Source: Quercus robur
Lineage: Eukaryota > Streptophyta > Magnoliopsida > Fagales > Fagaceae
Assembly (NCBI RefSeq): GCF_932294415.1
Contig: NC_065543.1
Location: forward strand, 42,058,277-42,122,276
Direction: 5' to 3'
DNA length: 64,000 nucleotides
The notes beneath the pieces were generated by a model. It saw nothing but the letters and a program-made list of their open reading frames with translations. It did no database searches and was not told where the DNA came from. The position numbers were made by a program, and so were the translations under genes. Of this stretch, positions 21,965 to 33,759 are shown piece by piece (position 1 is the first letter of the stretch; every line of letters starts with the position of its first letter).

Positions 21965-22550
21965 AATCTCAATTTTCAATATACATATATAAAAATAAAT
22001 AGAATTAAAAAATAAATAAAAATCAGGGGGAGCCATAATCTCCTTGATCTCTACATGACTCTGACCTTTGTATTATATTGGCAGCTGCTAAATTGCCCCG
22101 TTCGTAATCATAGAATTGTTCATAAAAATTATTAAAAAGAAAATGGAATCATAATCAATTAATCCAGATGCACTTTCAATAAACAATCCCCAGCACTTCT
22201 ACAATTGGGGAATAATACAAAAGCTCCCTTTTGATTTTGTGCAACTTTTGGAAAACTAATAAATATTGTTTATCGGCATCTGATCTGACCAAAGCCATTG
22301 AATGCGTGGTGTATGTTTGGCATGGATGCATATCTTAGGACAGTAAACTACGCCAAAAGAGGTCTTCTGTTGAGTTTGGACACAAGGAAAGCAAAGGATA
22401 CCCTGCTGGAAAACTACGTAGTCCCCAGCACACAAAATTTAATAATCCAACTGGAGAAAGTTTGGAATAAAGATGCATGTTACCACTTACCACAAGAAAA
22501 GTCATCTGAATTTGAATGAAAAATGTGAACTCGATTAGCCCATCATTTTT
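21869..22550. promoter_or_regulatory. Upstream region of the RTM2-like pseudogene
   Basis: Collinear with the upstream region of the intact gene (35099-35727). It includes a (TA)n/(T)n run at about 21919-21965 absent from copy B. A 73-codon open frame at 22298-22519 is shared with copy B (35473-35694) but lies in promoter position, and its few differences fall mostly at amino-acid-changing sites, so I treat it as non-coding. Confidence 0.5.
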
Positions 22551-22556
22551 ATGTTC

Positions 22557-22564
22557 TATAAATA
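22557..22564 (+). promoter_or_regulatory. TATA box of the truncated RTM2-like gene
   Basis: TATAAATA, 95 bases before the ATG at 22652. The same box at the same distance is present before the intact copy (35732-35739). Confidence 0.7.
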
Positions 22565-22651
22565 AGATATGCATTTCAGCATTACAGCATCACTATTAGC
22601 CCAACATCCATCGTCTCCAAACAAAGTTCAGTTTTAATTTGTGGATCATCC

Positions 22652-23573
22652 ATGGCTATGGAAAATGTTAGACGTAGAGGTATTGGAGGGAGAGCACCCT
22701 CGCGGGACCATATTGTTGAAGAATTTGTACCTTATTCAGGGTGGACAGAGGAGTTAAATGGTCGTTATCTTCTCATCGATCTGCCTTGTAATGAGTCTTG
22801 TCACTATTTCAATCTGATATCTGAATATTCTTTATGTAGAAAAAACCTTTTTTTAACGAGATGTTTAAAGAGGAAAACCTTCACTTCACTTTCCATAATG
22901 TTAGGCTAACTGTGCCCATCAAAAGTCGCATCAATGATTCTTTCAAGGATAAATTTAATTATTAAGGCAAAGTTTACTGTCTTCATCATGGAAAACATTT
23001 AGATTTTTCTCCATTGAAAGATGAGAATACCTTTTGAATCAATTGTTTAGTGAAATTTAACATGCATCTTGATCATGGAAACTAGATGATCTTGTGGATT
23101 TACAGATAACATGCAACTCCTTCAGACAGCCTTTATAATTATAAAATGGGACATCCATTCTTGTTAGGCGTTTGAATTTCAGACAGGCATCCAAACTTAT
23201 GAAGCACACAAGCATTTACCCTTTCAATTTCAAAGGGAATTTTTGCAATTTCCCTACAAAAGTTGTCCCATTTATATGTAGAATTTACATAGAAATAAAT
23301 TAGTTTTTGGCTAATTAAAAAGTTTATGATTTTTTTAATTTTTAATTTTTATTTTAACAGTTAATTTTCCTCATTTTTGTTTTAGGTTTCAAAAAGGAAG
23401 ATATTAAGCTTAGTATTGATGGATCAGGCAATATGACGGCCACGGGACAAAGGCAAGTAAATGAGGACAAAATGGTTTATTTTGACCAATCCTTTAAATT
23501 GCCAGAAAATTCATATGTTGATAAGATATCCGGAAGATTTGAAGGTGAGATTTTTTATGTAACTGTCCCATAG
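22652..23573 (+). pseudogene. Truncated RTM2-like small heat shock domain gene (copy A)
   Basis: Exon 1 is 22652-22787 (MAMENVRRRGIGGRAP... to LLIDLP) and exon 2 begins at 23386 after a TTTTAG acceptor, at the same positions as in the intact copy. In frame, exon 2 reaches a TAG at 23571-23573 in place of the Lys codon that follows YVTVP in copy B. This leaves about 107 residues: the alpha-crystallin-type domain without the charged linker or the membrane anchor. Similarity to copy B ends at about 23652, still inside exon 2, so the rest of the gene was never part of this duplicate. The donor site after CTGCCTT is still GT. It could be transcribed and give a short soluble protein, but with a premature stop, missing 3' part and no visible poly(A) context I call it a pseudogene. 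Confidence 0.85.
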
Positions 23574-24378
23574 CAAGCAGTAGAAGAAAAGAGAGAACAT
23601 GAGACTGTGAAAGAAAATGTCAGTGATAGAGCAAAACAAATAGAACATGAAAGAAAGGGAAAAAATGGTCACACTGCAAGTTGCAACATCATGCACTTAC
23701 CTAAAATTGAGATTATAAACAAACCGGACTTGTTCTGAATTCTTTTCTAGGGGCAGAAGACTCAAAATATCATTTGAGTGAAAATAAAGGGTAATAAGAA
23801 TTAGTAATCAGGCATTTGTTTCAATTATAAACATAATGGCGGAAACACAAAAGTAAAGACTATGAATCATTCTTTTCTTCTCTCTAATTATAGTGGCCTC
23901 GCTCTTTGTCTAAGATTATACTAAAGGTAACAAACCAATACAATTATCTTCTTTGTCTCCCTTGTTTCTTATCTTGAACAATTACCCAAACGTAAAAGGA
24001 ATAACATCCGACCTGTTCCCATAATAGAATTGCCTCACAAACATCATATGTGTACTCCAAAGGTTCATATATTTTAAACTGCTCATTATACTGCAATTAT
24101 TATAACTAAAACTATCAACACTCAGCAGCTTATAAAAAAAATACATCATAGAGACTGAGAGTAGGGGAGAGTAGAAGAAACACACCCAGGTGCTGTTAGT
24201 GCCTTCGGGGAACTTAAGAATCAATTTGCAGTGGTCTATTTTATGTGCAGTGAGTCCAAGCCCCCTGTTTGCCTACACCCAATTTCAAGTTGAGTACAAA
24301 ACTGGCCTACTAGCAAATACAATAAATAATCATACAAGAAGAATTAAAGTATCACATAGAAGAAACTAATGAGCAAAG
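23574..24378. other. Spacer between duplication copies, direct-repeat bearing
   Basis: After the duplication breakpoint (about 23652) the sequence is unlike anything in copy B. A ~125-bp phrase beginning GAATCATTCTTTTCTTCTCT at about 23862 recurs at about 24608-24730, either side of the LINE tail. No gene is seen. Confidence 0.6.
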
Positions 24379-24550
24379 TACAACAACAAACCCTTAGTCC
24401 CAAATTTGTTGGGGTTGGCTATGGATCCTTAACAAATCCGTTAATATTTATTCTTTACCTTTTTCATTTTTTTATTCCTTCAACTTGGATCAACTCTTCC
24501 TTTCTTACCATACCAGTGCATTAATCGCTCTACTCTAAACACACCTAATT
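24379..24550 (-). mobile_element. RTE-type LINE (or derived SINE) 3' tail fragment
   Basis: On the minus strand the sequence runs GGATCCATAGCCAACCCCAA, then AATTTGGGACTAAGGG, then TTTGTTGTTGT. This is the well-known 3' end of plant RTE-clade LINEs and their short derivatives, which end in a TTG-type tail. No reverse transcriptase portion is present, so it is a 5'-truncated copy. Confidence 0.6.
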
Positions 24551-24607
24551 GTACTGGTTTGATAATTGTTCAAGATAAGAAACTAGTACAATTATCTTCA
24601 ACTTGAA

Positions 24608-24730
24608 TCATTCTTTTCTTCTCTTTGATTATAGTGGCCTTGCTCTTTGTCTAAGATTATACTAAAGGTAACAAACTAGTACAAATATCTTCTTTGTTTG
24701 CTATGTTTCTTATCTTGAACAATTATCAAA
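24608..24730 (+). repeat. Second copy of a ~125-bp direct repeat
   Basis: Repeats the phrase at about 23865-23990, including TATAGTGGCCTTGCTCTTTG and TTTCTTATCTTGAACAATTA, with several differences. A short inverted piece of the same sequence (GTTCAAGATAAGAAAC) lies at about 24570. The pair flanks the LINE tail but is much longer than a target duplication. Confidence 0.75.
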
Positions 24731-25000
24731 CACCTTGCAAGCAGAGGGTAGCCCCAAAAAGACACAGTCTTTCTTGAGCAATCAGTAAACAGTTTTGCAG
24801 TAGTGAAATTGCAAAACAACAAAAATCTAATATCAAGCATAGGTATGAAATAAAGAAACGACAAAAAAGAAGAAGAAGAAGAAGAAAGGAAGAAACTAGT
24901 AGTCAGTAGATAATAGATAATAGACAATAGACAGAGATCAAAGGCTAGAGAGAGAGTAAGATAGCTGATATACCTGCCTCCATTGGGCTTTCAATGGTCA

Positions 25001-25103
25001 TCCATGGACAATTTGAAGGGATTAAGTTGGATGGATCCATCATTTGTAATATCCATGGACAATTTGAAGGGATTAAGCTGGATGGATCCATCATTTGTAA
25101 TTG
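25001..25103. repeat. Tandem pair of a 51-bp unit
   Basis: TCCATGGACAATTTGAAGGG at 25001 recurs at 25052, and the unit continues through GGATGGATCCATCATTTG. The period of 51 is a multiple of three, so it keeps the minus-strand open frame 24991-25263 open. Confidence 0.9.
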
Positions 25104-25263
25104 AAAGTATTGAAAATTCCAAGGATGTAGGAGAGTTGTAAAAGAAAGTTGGTTTTCTTCTTGAACTATTTTGCCCAGGAGTGTCTTTTGGATTCAGATG
25201 GGAAAATGGTGGGAGTAATTTGTGGGTTGATGAATTTCCCAAGTTTGAGATTTGTTCCATCAA

Positions 25264-25655
25264 AAAAAAAAAAAAAAAAGAAGGTTAGATCCATTTGCTA
25301 ACGTTAAGGATCACAGCTGCTTCCTAAACTTATCCCCTTTTTTGTGTTTTTTAAAAAGTAAGTTAATAGATTGATGATGTGATAGCATTTTAAACCATTA
25401 ATTTTAAATGAGAGATAAGGATTTAAAGAAATTTACTTGATAGAATACCCTAAGAACTCTAGAAGATCTTAATCCAAGGTAACGTGAGATAATGTTTAAA
25501 AAAGAGATAGAAAAAAAAAAAAAAAAGGAAGATAGAAGTAATGTCCTAAGTTTTAGGTTGAATGGAGAAAATAAAGGAAAAAACCTAAAATTTAGGAATA
25601 GTAAATTACTCTTTTAATTAAATTGTGTTTTTTAATTTAAAATTATTTAACTAAA
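25264..25655. other. AT-rich spacer, no gene seen
   Basis: Begins with an A run and contains a second A run at about 25508-25526. No coding or structural signal beyond homopolymers. Confidence 0.5.
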
Positions 25656-26399
25656 AGATAGGGGTGTTTTAGAGAGTTTAAGAATTTGTGTGAGGATATT
25701 TTAGTATGCCAAAAGTGATGAAATAAGGAATCCGTATAGATTACAAAAATATTTTTTTATTAAATTTTCCCTGAAAATTAGTAATATAACATGTTTGGAA
25801 TGTTATTAAAATCCACAATTTCAAAACTCAAACTGATAAAATAATTGTAAAAAGTTAATAATATTGATCCAAATGAAGAAATAAAGCCTTACAATTCAAA
25901 GTTTTTTGAAAAATAATTACAACATGCTGCTAACTCCACAGTTTGAACCCTTTCTCCCCTAGACCCCCATGCACAAAGAGGTGTAAATTCAGTTATAAGG
26001 CCTTTGGCCTTACAATTCAAAGTTTGAAATCCCAAATAGCCAAATAAAAGTATAAACAATATGTAGACAATCTAAGATAGGGGTGTTTTAGAGAGTTTAA
26101 GAATTTGTGTGAGGGTATTTTAGTACACCAAAAGTTGAAGACGAAACAAGGAATCCGTATAGATTACAAAAATATTTATTTATTAAATTTTCCCTGAAAA
26201 TTAGTAATATAACATGTTTGGAATGTTATTAAAATCCACAATTTCAAAAATCAAAGTGATAAAAATAATTGTAAAAAGTTAATAATATTGATCCAAATGA
26301 AGAAATAAAGCCTTACAATTCAAAGTTTGAAATCCCAAATAGCCAAATAAAAGTATAAACAATATTGTTTGGTACTTAAGATTTGTAGACAATCTACAA
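25656..26399 (+). repeat. Local tandem duplication, ~419-bp period
   Basis: The phrase AGATAGGGGTGTTTTAGAGA occurs at 25656 and again at 26075, and the following ~250 bases match closely (CCGTATAGATTACAAAAATA, AACATGTTTGGAATGTTATT). The phrase AATCCCAAATAGCCAAATAA also appears near the end of both units. No gene is present in either unit. Confidence 0.85.
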
Positions 26400-26576
26400 T
26401 AAAAACTAAGACTATAAATATTCCCTTTGAAGCACGCCAAAAGTCACTCCAACAACGAAACTTGGTCTCCTTTTATATTCTAATGTATTGCCTTAGTTTC
26501 CTGGAATACAATAAACCATTTATTTGCATTAGTGAAACTATATAGGCAAATCTTAGAGAATATATCAAATGACTCT

Positions 26577-26607
<31 letters not shown>

Positions 26608-27716
26608 TTCCTCCAAACTGAATTGTTAAGAGTAAATTTGTGTGAGATGATAATGATCATAGTCTAAGAATTATTGGTAAGTGTGCCAAATAGTTGTATT
26701 AGACTCCTAAAATTTTTCATTGTATTTTTTGGTGTACCAAAAAGACTTTTTTTTTTTTTTTAATGTTTTACAAAACATTTTTGAAATTAATCAAGAAAAA
26801 GAATAATTTTCACTAATATTTGAATAAATTAGTATATATTCAAGAAATTTAAGAATCACATGCACATATTCGAAGTAAAAACTAAGTCTCAATTCAGTCA
26901 TTATTCATTTTATCCACCAAAAAAAAAAAAAAAAAATGCTAAGTCTCAATAGATCATAAAATGCATAAAAAAAAATCCAATCAAATAACTAATTAAAATT
27001 ATTTTATTTTATCTATATGTTATATAATATTTATTTATTTTTTAATAACAAATGCATTTTAGTTTAAAATCATAATGTTTACCTAGGGAGTAATGGTTAA
27101 AAATCATACATTCAGTTATTCTTTAGTCTTCACTCTCTTAGATTTGGAGGAAATAGCAAATTCTCTTGAAAACTGTAAAAAATACTGGAGATTAAGAAAA
27201 TTGACTCCTTCTACAAGAGTGTTCTCTCTCTCTCTCTCTCTCTCTCTTAAGCAGACTAAAAACTTCTTGTTTTCTCTTTTGTTTCTTTTTAAGTGATTAG
27301 AAACTCTTTTAATTTTTTCAAAGTATTATGAGCGGCTACGTGCAGGTATTATTTTTAACATGGCGGCAAATACAATTTCGAGATAAAGATAACTAGAAAG
27401 TAGAAATAACCAAGATAAGATAATTCACACACTTTTATTAGGAAAAATAAAATAAAAAGGAAGTTGAAAAACTTCCAACACACGTTTATTTGGAAAAAAA
27501 TAAAAAAGGAAGATCAGAAAAATTGATAAGATAATTCACACACTTTTATTTGGAAAAATAAATGAATAAATAAAAAGGAAGTTCAAAAAATTGAAAAAAA
27601 AATAAAAAGGAAGTTCAAAAAAATTCAATTGGCAGGATTAGAACCCACCTTTTCAAGGTAAGTGTCCAAAATGATGACCAATGGGCTGAACACTTAGTAC
27701 CCACGGAAAACTATTA
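26400..27716. other. AT-rich spacer with microsatellites and short repeats
   Basis: Holds an A run (26581-26603), a (TC)n run (27224-27248) and a cluster of near-repeats with GATAATTCACACACTTTTAT at about 27419 and 27529. Near 27640-27680 the minus strand contains GGTGGGTTCTAATCCTGCC, which resembles an RNA polymerase III B box and could be a SINE scrap. I see no gene. Confidence 0.5.
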
Positions 27717-28079
27717 TAATTAAGTATAACGTAAATATATATATTTTTTTTTTGAGAAACTATAACGTAAATAATTTGATCAATTAAAATAGTTCATGAC
27801 ACCAACTAATTAATAAAAATATAAAATACATAAGCATATACATTACTTTTTTTATTATAAATAATATATTTAGAATTAATCATTATGTTTAATTTATAGA
27901 TGAAAGATACTTAGCCATTCTCATTATAACCAATATTCCTGAAGGATTAATTATAATTTTAATGTTTTTAATATGCTTTATTATTCTATATTTTTATAAA
28001 ATAAAATTAATAAAATTATTTTTAAAAATTATTTTATTTCTTTATATTTTTAATCAAGATTGGTCATTTGTACAACTTT

Positions 28080-28560
28080 TTTCCATTTTTGTATTTTTTT
28101 AATTAGTGAGTACAGATTTCTTGTACTTGATCCCAAAATAGATTTGTTTTTTGCTTCGATGAATTCTAGCATGTATAGAGAAGCTCCGAACCATAAGTTC
28201 AAAGCTTTTGAGATTATCTTTTCAACAATTAACAGTTGATCTTGTAATCACATAACATTCATATCAAAAGACACAATATGTCAAAGTTTGAAGTTTTCAA
28301 TATTTGCAAAGTTAATTCCATAACATCAATCAAGTGAGTTTTGGTTGGCAACTGCAAGGAATTCCAAACAAAATCTTGAAACTAAGCAGCTTGCGTAAAA
28401 GAGCAACACCACAATAGGTGAGAGGGGAATTCAGCCTCTTCATTACATAGAACACAAGTCTAACTAGGAGAAATATTTTGATCAAATAGATTTGTTCAAG
28501 TAGTTATGTAGTTAGTACAAGCTTGCCAAACAAAATATGCACTTTTGACATCCAAAAAAA
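28080..28560 (-). mobile_element. Decayed L1-type LINE ORF2 3' fragment (copy B)
   Basis: Same fragment as in copy A at 429-960, with the zf-RVT-like region near 28400-28455 on the minus strand. It carries additional frame damage, so neither copy is under selection. Confidence 0.55.
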
Positions 28561-30556
28561 ACTCATGATCTATATTACTTGTCCAAACTAGAGAGTCTTG
28601 AGGTTTTCTAGCATTCAAAGGGATAGACATGATAACTAAATCTTAAAACAGAGAGAAAATAGAATCAATGAGAAATTATTTCCCTCTTGGTGAATTGTAA
28701 GTTGAATCAATTAAATCAAATATTGTAGCTTTAGTAGGTAGAATCTAGGAAGCACGAATGCTTCATTTAGAGTGTGGTACCCGACTACATGTACCATATT
28801 AAGAAAATGTTTCTCTCCAAACTAGTTTAGAGAGAAACCCTTCAAACTCCACCAATACCTTTTTATTTGATTTGAGTTTTGAAAATCTAACCGTTGAATT
28901 ACATGTTCTTATTATATTCTCCATACTTGCAAAATTCCAAAAAGATCAAAGATCAATAGCTATGCCATCAATCAAATATTTAAATCTCAATTGTTTGTGA
29001 TTTAAAACTATGTATAGAAAATAAGTTTATTGATCGAATACTAAATAAAATTAGATTTGAATGAAATTTTACATGTCTATTAAGGATATAAAAAATATGA
29101 AATTCAACAGTTACATTTTCAAAATTCACATCCAATAAAAAGATATCGACAAAGTTTGTAGAGTTTCTCTTTAAACTAGTTTGGAAAGAAACTTTTTTCC
29201 ACCGTATTAGGTGTCATTCCAGTGTCGTACCTGCCGTATCATGTTATACTGTAAATGAAAATTTTAAGAATTCACTATGAATATGATGATAGATAAATAT
29301 TTTTGTATGAATTTCATCATCAACTTTTATTCTATATTTTTTAAGATATCAAGTCTTTTTTTTTTTTTTTTTGGGAACATATCTAATATCTGACTAAATA
29401 ACATTTATTTATTCATCAAATTCTAAAAGATGATAAGTTCTCTTCAACGATATGTGTATGTGTGTAATGTATCAGTATTATAACTCGCCCCTCCCCCCCC
29501 CCCCCCCCCCCCACCCAAAAAGGAAAATTACTAGTTTTGCCCTTGTGTGTTGTACCCATATCTATATCCATGCTTCCTAGGGTAGAATGTGGGGAAAATA
29601 CTCTTTGACCATGAGAAAGTGGGAGCCAATTGTCTTCCCAAATATTGATTTCAGTAACTGTTCCAATCCACCATCTACACCCAGAGCTAATAGATCATGA
29701 CATGTTTGGACACTTATTACCTTGATCAGTGATTGACTTCCACTAGATACAAATTGAAGTTCATTTCATGTTTGGACACTTGTTACCTTGATCAGTTATT
29801 TATTACCACTAGACAAAAATCAAAGTTCACTTACCACATGAGTTTCACTTATCAAATTTTGGGCCTGGCCTCTAGGCCATTGTCGATGTTTGTAGTCTAT
29901 TGTCAGTTAACTAAATTTGTTATATATATATATATATAAATACATCTAGATCCCTCACTATGGTCGCTCATGGCAACAACTCAACAATAAGGACAATGGA
30001 GTTTGAATGCCCACCTCCATATAATTATGTTATTATTTATTTTGTATAAGTAATTTTAATCAAAATAATAAAATTATCATATTATTAGAAGTCATTGATG
30101 CATCAAGTGACTGTACCAAATTGTAGAATTTTGAAATTGGACTTAAAAACCATGGTTGAGTCAAGTGGCTACATGCCTATGCCGAATTACATAATTTGTT
30201 TTTGATAAAACATGAACTTAATTGTTATTATCAACTTTTTCTCTTACCCTTTAGCAATTTCTAGGATAGACACAAAAACTTTTTTTTTTTTTTTTGAGAA
30301 ACAAATAGACACAAAAACTTAATTAAAGATAAATGGATATCTATTCACGTATTTATCTTTAATTAAACTCTCATATTTTTTTTTAAAGCCAACTTTCATA
30401 TTGTTTGTGTTGTGGAAAATATCCATTCATCTTATGATGCCTTTTATCTTTTAATATTGGATAAATATGGATTTGTTGTTGATAGACTAGGAAATTAGAA
30501 GTGAGGCCAATATGTTGCAAACTGGGATCTGTCCCTCCCCTTTTGTTAGTTATATA
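28561..30556. other. Duplicated intergenic DNA, no gene seen
   Basis: Matches copy A 961-3888. It contains a long C run at about 29489-29510 absent in A, and a TA run at 29921-29937. The empty site of copy A's solo LTR is at about 30504-30508 (AGGCC present once). Confidence 0.6.
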
Positions 30557-31084
30557 TGATAGGGTTGACGAAATCGTCTACAGACGAGATAAACCTTATT
30601 GACGAGACCATTCCCCAGTGAAGAGCCTAACCCTTACTCATGCCACTGACGAAGACAGCTGGATCATTCAATGCCATCAATAACGCCTTGGACAGTTATA
30701 GGACCAACTGGACAGACCGTTGAGAGTACATTAAAAGCACCATTACAAGGCAGGAGACGTTACCAAAAGAAGACATTAACATCACAATGCCAAGCACAAC
30801 GGCTAGAATCCAGAGCAACATATATAAAGCTCCCTACACTGCCATCACAAGGTACAAAAAAACACATAGATACTTCGAAACAATATCGATTGCCATTTTA
30901 CTATTTTATTTCATTTTACAATATATACTCTTCCATTCTGACTTTGGCATCGGAGGCGCTGTGGCAGGCATCACACCGGTGACCATCGTTACGGAAGCAG
31001 TCTCGTCAACTTCACAGGCATCCAGGCGAGGAATTGGATCCATCTGGGCACGTTCGATTCAACTGTCGAAGTCACGCTTCATCA
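30557..31084 (+). mobile_element. Solo LTR related to the second Tat-type element (528 bp)
   Basis: Starts TGATAGGGTTGACGAAATCG and ends CACGCTTCATCA, flanked by ATATA on both sides (30552-30556 and 31085-31089). Copy A has an uninterrupted TATATA site at about 3868-3890. Its 3' part shares TTTGGCATCGGAGG and CACACCGGTGACCATC with the LTRs at 48566-49040 and 59085-59560, so it is a diverged member of the same LTR family. TATATAAAGC near 30820 is the likely TATA box. It is a fossil left by LTR-LTR recombination. Confidence 0.9.
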
Positions 31085-31539
31085 ATATATATACACACAC
31101 CATTGTTATTCTTGACAAATGCTCCCAGTGTTGTGTGATACTGTTATACCATTACCATGTGGGCACATCCCATGGCATGGTAAAATATTTTCTTTGTAGC
31201 AATATTATGTACTGTTGTCTTTTCTTTCTTTTTTTTTAAATTTTTTCAAATTTTTATTTTTTTATGTCATTAACGTTCACTTCACGTGCGTTAGATAAAA
31301 AAAAAATCCGCCTACTATGATGCTTTTGGGATGGAATACTTGGTGCACAATGCACTTATTAATGCCTTTGCTCAAATGGTTTGGATGCTTTGTTGGTAAT
31401 TTTGGTTTGGATATGCCAATTAAGTAAATTATCCTTGATCTCTACCTCTTATCATCGTCATACAAAACCGCTTCTTTTTGATGTCTCATTATTTAGATTT
31501 GCATGTCTAACTCCATTGTCATTTTTTTTGGGTACTGTC

Positions 31540-31587
<48 letters not shown>

Positions 31588-31612
31588 AAAAACTTAAAAA
31601 ACACATTATTTA

Positions 31613-31797
31613 GTGTTCGTTTGGAACAACTTATTTAGTTGAAATTGAAAATTTTTTGCTAAAAATGTAGAAAAAATGTTAAAAAATAAGCTGAATAGTA
31701 CAGTGAGACTCATGAATAGTATCAAAAAGTGCAGTATTACCCATGAATAGTAACAAAAATATGTTGAAAGTGGAGATAGCTCATCCCAAACGCACAC
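31613..31797. mobile_element. Tourist-like (PIF/Harbinger) MITE, 185 bp
   Basis: Terminal inverted repeats GTGTTCGTTTGG and CCAAACGCACAC, flanked by TTA on both sides (31610-31612 and 31798-31800). Copy A has the empty site ATTATTTAATCC at about 4311. Related copies lie at 38207-38375 and 38747-38947. Confidence 0.88.
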
Positions 31798-32079
31798 TTA
31801 ATCCACATGGGTTTCTTCATTTGTATATAATCCATGTGAATGATTTTTCTAGGGGTTTGCAATGGTGGAGTTTATACTGTTATAGCAAAATTTTAAACAT
31901 TTTAATATATATTAACTAAGTCATTTATATATTCTAGATGTAAGCATGTTTATTGTACAATGACAAATGTGAAAGTGCAACCATTTTTAATAGTTGTTTG
32001 ACACCATACTAAGATTGTTGAGGCTTAAACATCTTCACAGTTTAAACCACTAGATAATAGTAGTAATACTATGGTTTGG

Positions 32080-32280
32080 GGGGTATTTTTATCATTTAGT
32101 GATTGTAGGGATTTTTTTTTTTTTTTTTGGGTTCATTTTAATCACTCCTAAGGTATTTTGGTAATTTTGAGGTCTAGGGGCATATTGGACATTTTGGGGA
32201 TATTTTGGTCCTTTTTTTTGTTTTAGGGGTATTTGTGTCATTTTGAGTATTTAGGGGTATTTTGGTCATTAGGGTGTTAG
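32080..32280 (+). repeat. Degenerate GGTATTTTGGTCATTTT minisatellite-like block (copy B)
   Basis: Counterpart of 4590-4760 with one or two extra units (ATTGGACATTTTGGGGATAT). The unit gain in B, or loss in A, shows the array changes length. Confidence 0.55.
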
Positions 32281-32389
32281 TTTTCTACACTAGACTATTG
32301 GAGTATAAATTAAAAAGAAAACAAAAATGACTAAACTTTGTAATTTTGTATTTAGAAAACACCTGTAAAAGCAATAAAAAAGAGAGCAT

Positions 32390-32579
32390 ATTGTAGCATT
32401 TGGGAAACCGCTACAACAAAAAAAGTACATTGTAGCGATTACCAAAAAAAAAAAAAAAACCATTGCTACAGAAAGACTTATAGTAGCATTTGAAAATCCG
32501 CTACAATAAACCTTTTCTAATAGCATTTTTTGTAAGTGCTACAAAAAAGACCACTGTTATAACTCATCTTTTTTGTAGT
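32390..32579 (-). mobile_element. Possible CACTA-type terminal fragment (copy B)
   Basis: Counterpart of 4860-5018. It keeps more of the short subterminal motifs (TTGTAGC, CCGCTACAA, CATTGCTAC), which makes the CACTA reading a little stronger than in copy A. Confidence 0.4.
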
Positions 32580-32859
32580 TATACGATTGATTCAAATGAG
32601 AGGTCATTCAAAATAACTTTAGTATGGTAGGAGGAGAAAATGTTAAATACATTTAACCTACTAATCATGCAAAACAAATTGCAAGCTAATGTATATGTGT
32701 TTCCATAGATTAGATGGATAAAAACTTATACTTTATCCAATGCCTAAATTATATCATCTAAATATGATTTATTGGAGGAAACCAAACTAGAGCCCTATTA
32801 AATAAGGTAATTTCAAAACTATTTACAAATATATTAGGAAGGGAAGTAATAAACTATTA

Positions 32860-33075
32860 CTTCCACTGAAGGGAGAAACAAAATACACAGTAGCATTACA
32901 AAAGACCAACTGGAAACGATAGCAATAGTGAAGTGCCAAACGTGTTGCCACTTTAGCTACAGACCAAATATCTTTCACAATAACATGAGGAACCCAAAAA
33001 AGATCACAAAACAAGCCATTCTGATTCAGGAAGTAGTAGTCCGCGAGCCTAGTGTTGTCCATCCAATCCGTGGCA
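32860..33075. other. ~200-bp stretch present in copy B only
   Basis: Copy A passes directly from AACTATTACTCATTAG to ACATAGCTTAGTC, while copy B has extra DNA between the matching phrases. It has a minus-strand open frame (32823-33062) with WVPHVIVKDIWSVAKVA. I do not recognise the family. It could be a fragment of a retroelement or an ancestral piece lost from A. Confidence 0.5.
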
Positions 33076-33759
33076 CATAGCTTAGTCTAATATACATCTG
33101 ATATTTTTCTTACTAAAATTTTATTAGCATTGTCATTTAAAAATAAATAAAAAGTAATAAAAAATGAATTAGATGGTACCAATAATAAATACACCACTAA
33201 AAAAAATAAATTCTTAAACTTTTTAATTTGATCGAATAAAGAAGTTGCAGTGCCAAACATATATAGATAAAGTGAAACAACCTTATCATTCCACACACGT
33301 GCCAGGCAGCCTACAAAATTGAACAAGCCGATCTCATAGACCCACACACAAAAAACCACAACTACAACTTTGAGCAATAATGACAATTGCTTATCAAATA
33401 AGAGAAAAGCCCAATATAATTTTATGGCCAAACAGATGTCCATATAAGTTGTACTCATCAAACCAACACTGCTGGAGTTAACAATCATCATCATCATCAC
33501 CCAGTCCCAGAGTAGAAGAATAGAACCAAAATGGAAGCAAGGCAGAACATTGTTGTAGTGGTTTGCAAAATAGTGTCAAGATTTGTTCTTAGCATAACAA
33601 ACAATGCAACAAATTTTCCAATCCACTGTTTTTGGCTAGATATATAATTTTGTTATTGATAAGATTCTACTTTGCCTACTATTTTTTTATGTTATTATCC
33701 AATTTCCAGACTTATTATAAAAAAATAAAATAAAATAAGAAAGAATAAGAAAAAGATTA

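Larger units (their letters stand above)
273..23652 (+). repeat. Segmental duplication, copy A (interrupted by later insertions)
   Basis: From 'AAGTATAACGTAACTAATTT' at about 273 to exon 2 of the truncated RTM2-like gene at about 23652, the sequence is collinear with 27717-36860. Within the RTM2-like exons I count about 15 differences in 324 bases (4-5%), and flanking DNA is similar. Copy A is longer because it carries a solo LTR, an 11-kb gypsy element and a 3.2-kb block (18045-21240) that copy B lacks. The right breakpoint falls inside a gene. About 4 kb of unrelated DNA (23653-27716) separates the copies, so this is not a simple head-to-tail tandem. Confidence 0.92.

Noticed and set aside
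24608-24730. Target duplication of the LINE tail
   Set aside because: The repeat pair is ~125 bp and spaced well away from the tail, far longer than LINE target duplications.
24991-25263. Minus-strand frame of 90 residues, Ser/Pro/Asn-rich, with an internal duplication
   Set aside because: It could be a first exon with a GGCAG|GTATAT donor, but the frame meets a stop before that donor, no second exon is recognisable and the duplication is a 51-bp tandem repeat. Too weak to call.
30671-31239. Overlapping plus-strand frames of 103 and 150 residues
   Set aside because: They lie within the solo LTR and its flank; no domain is visible.
32823-33062. Minus-strand frame of 79 residues in copy-B-only DNA
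   Set aside because: Not recognised, short, and absent from copy A; recorded only as an unidentified stretch.
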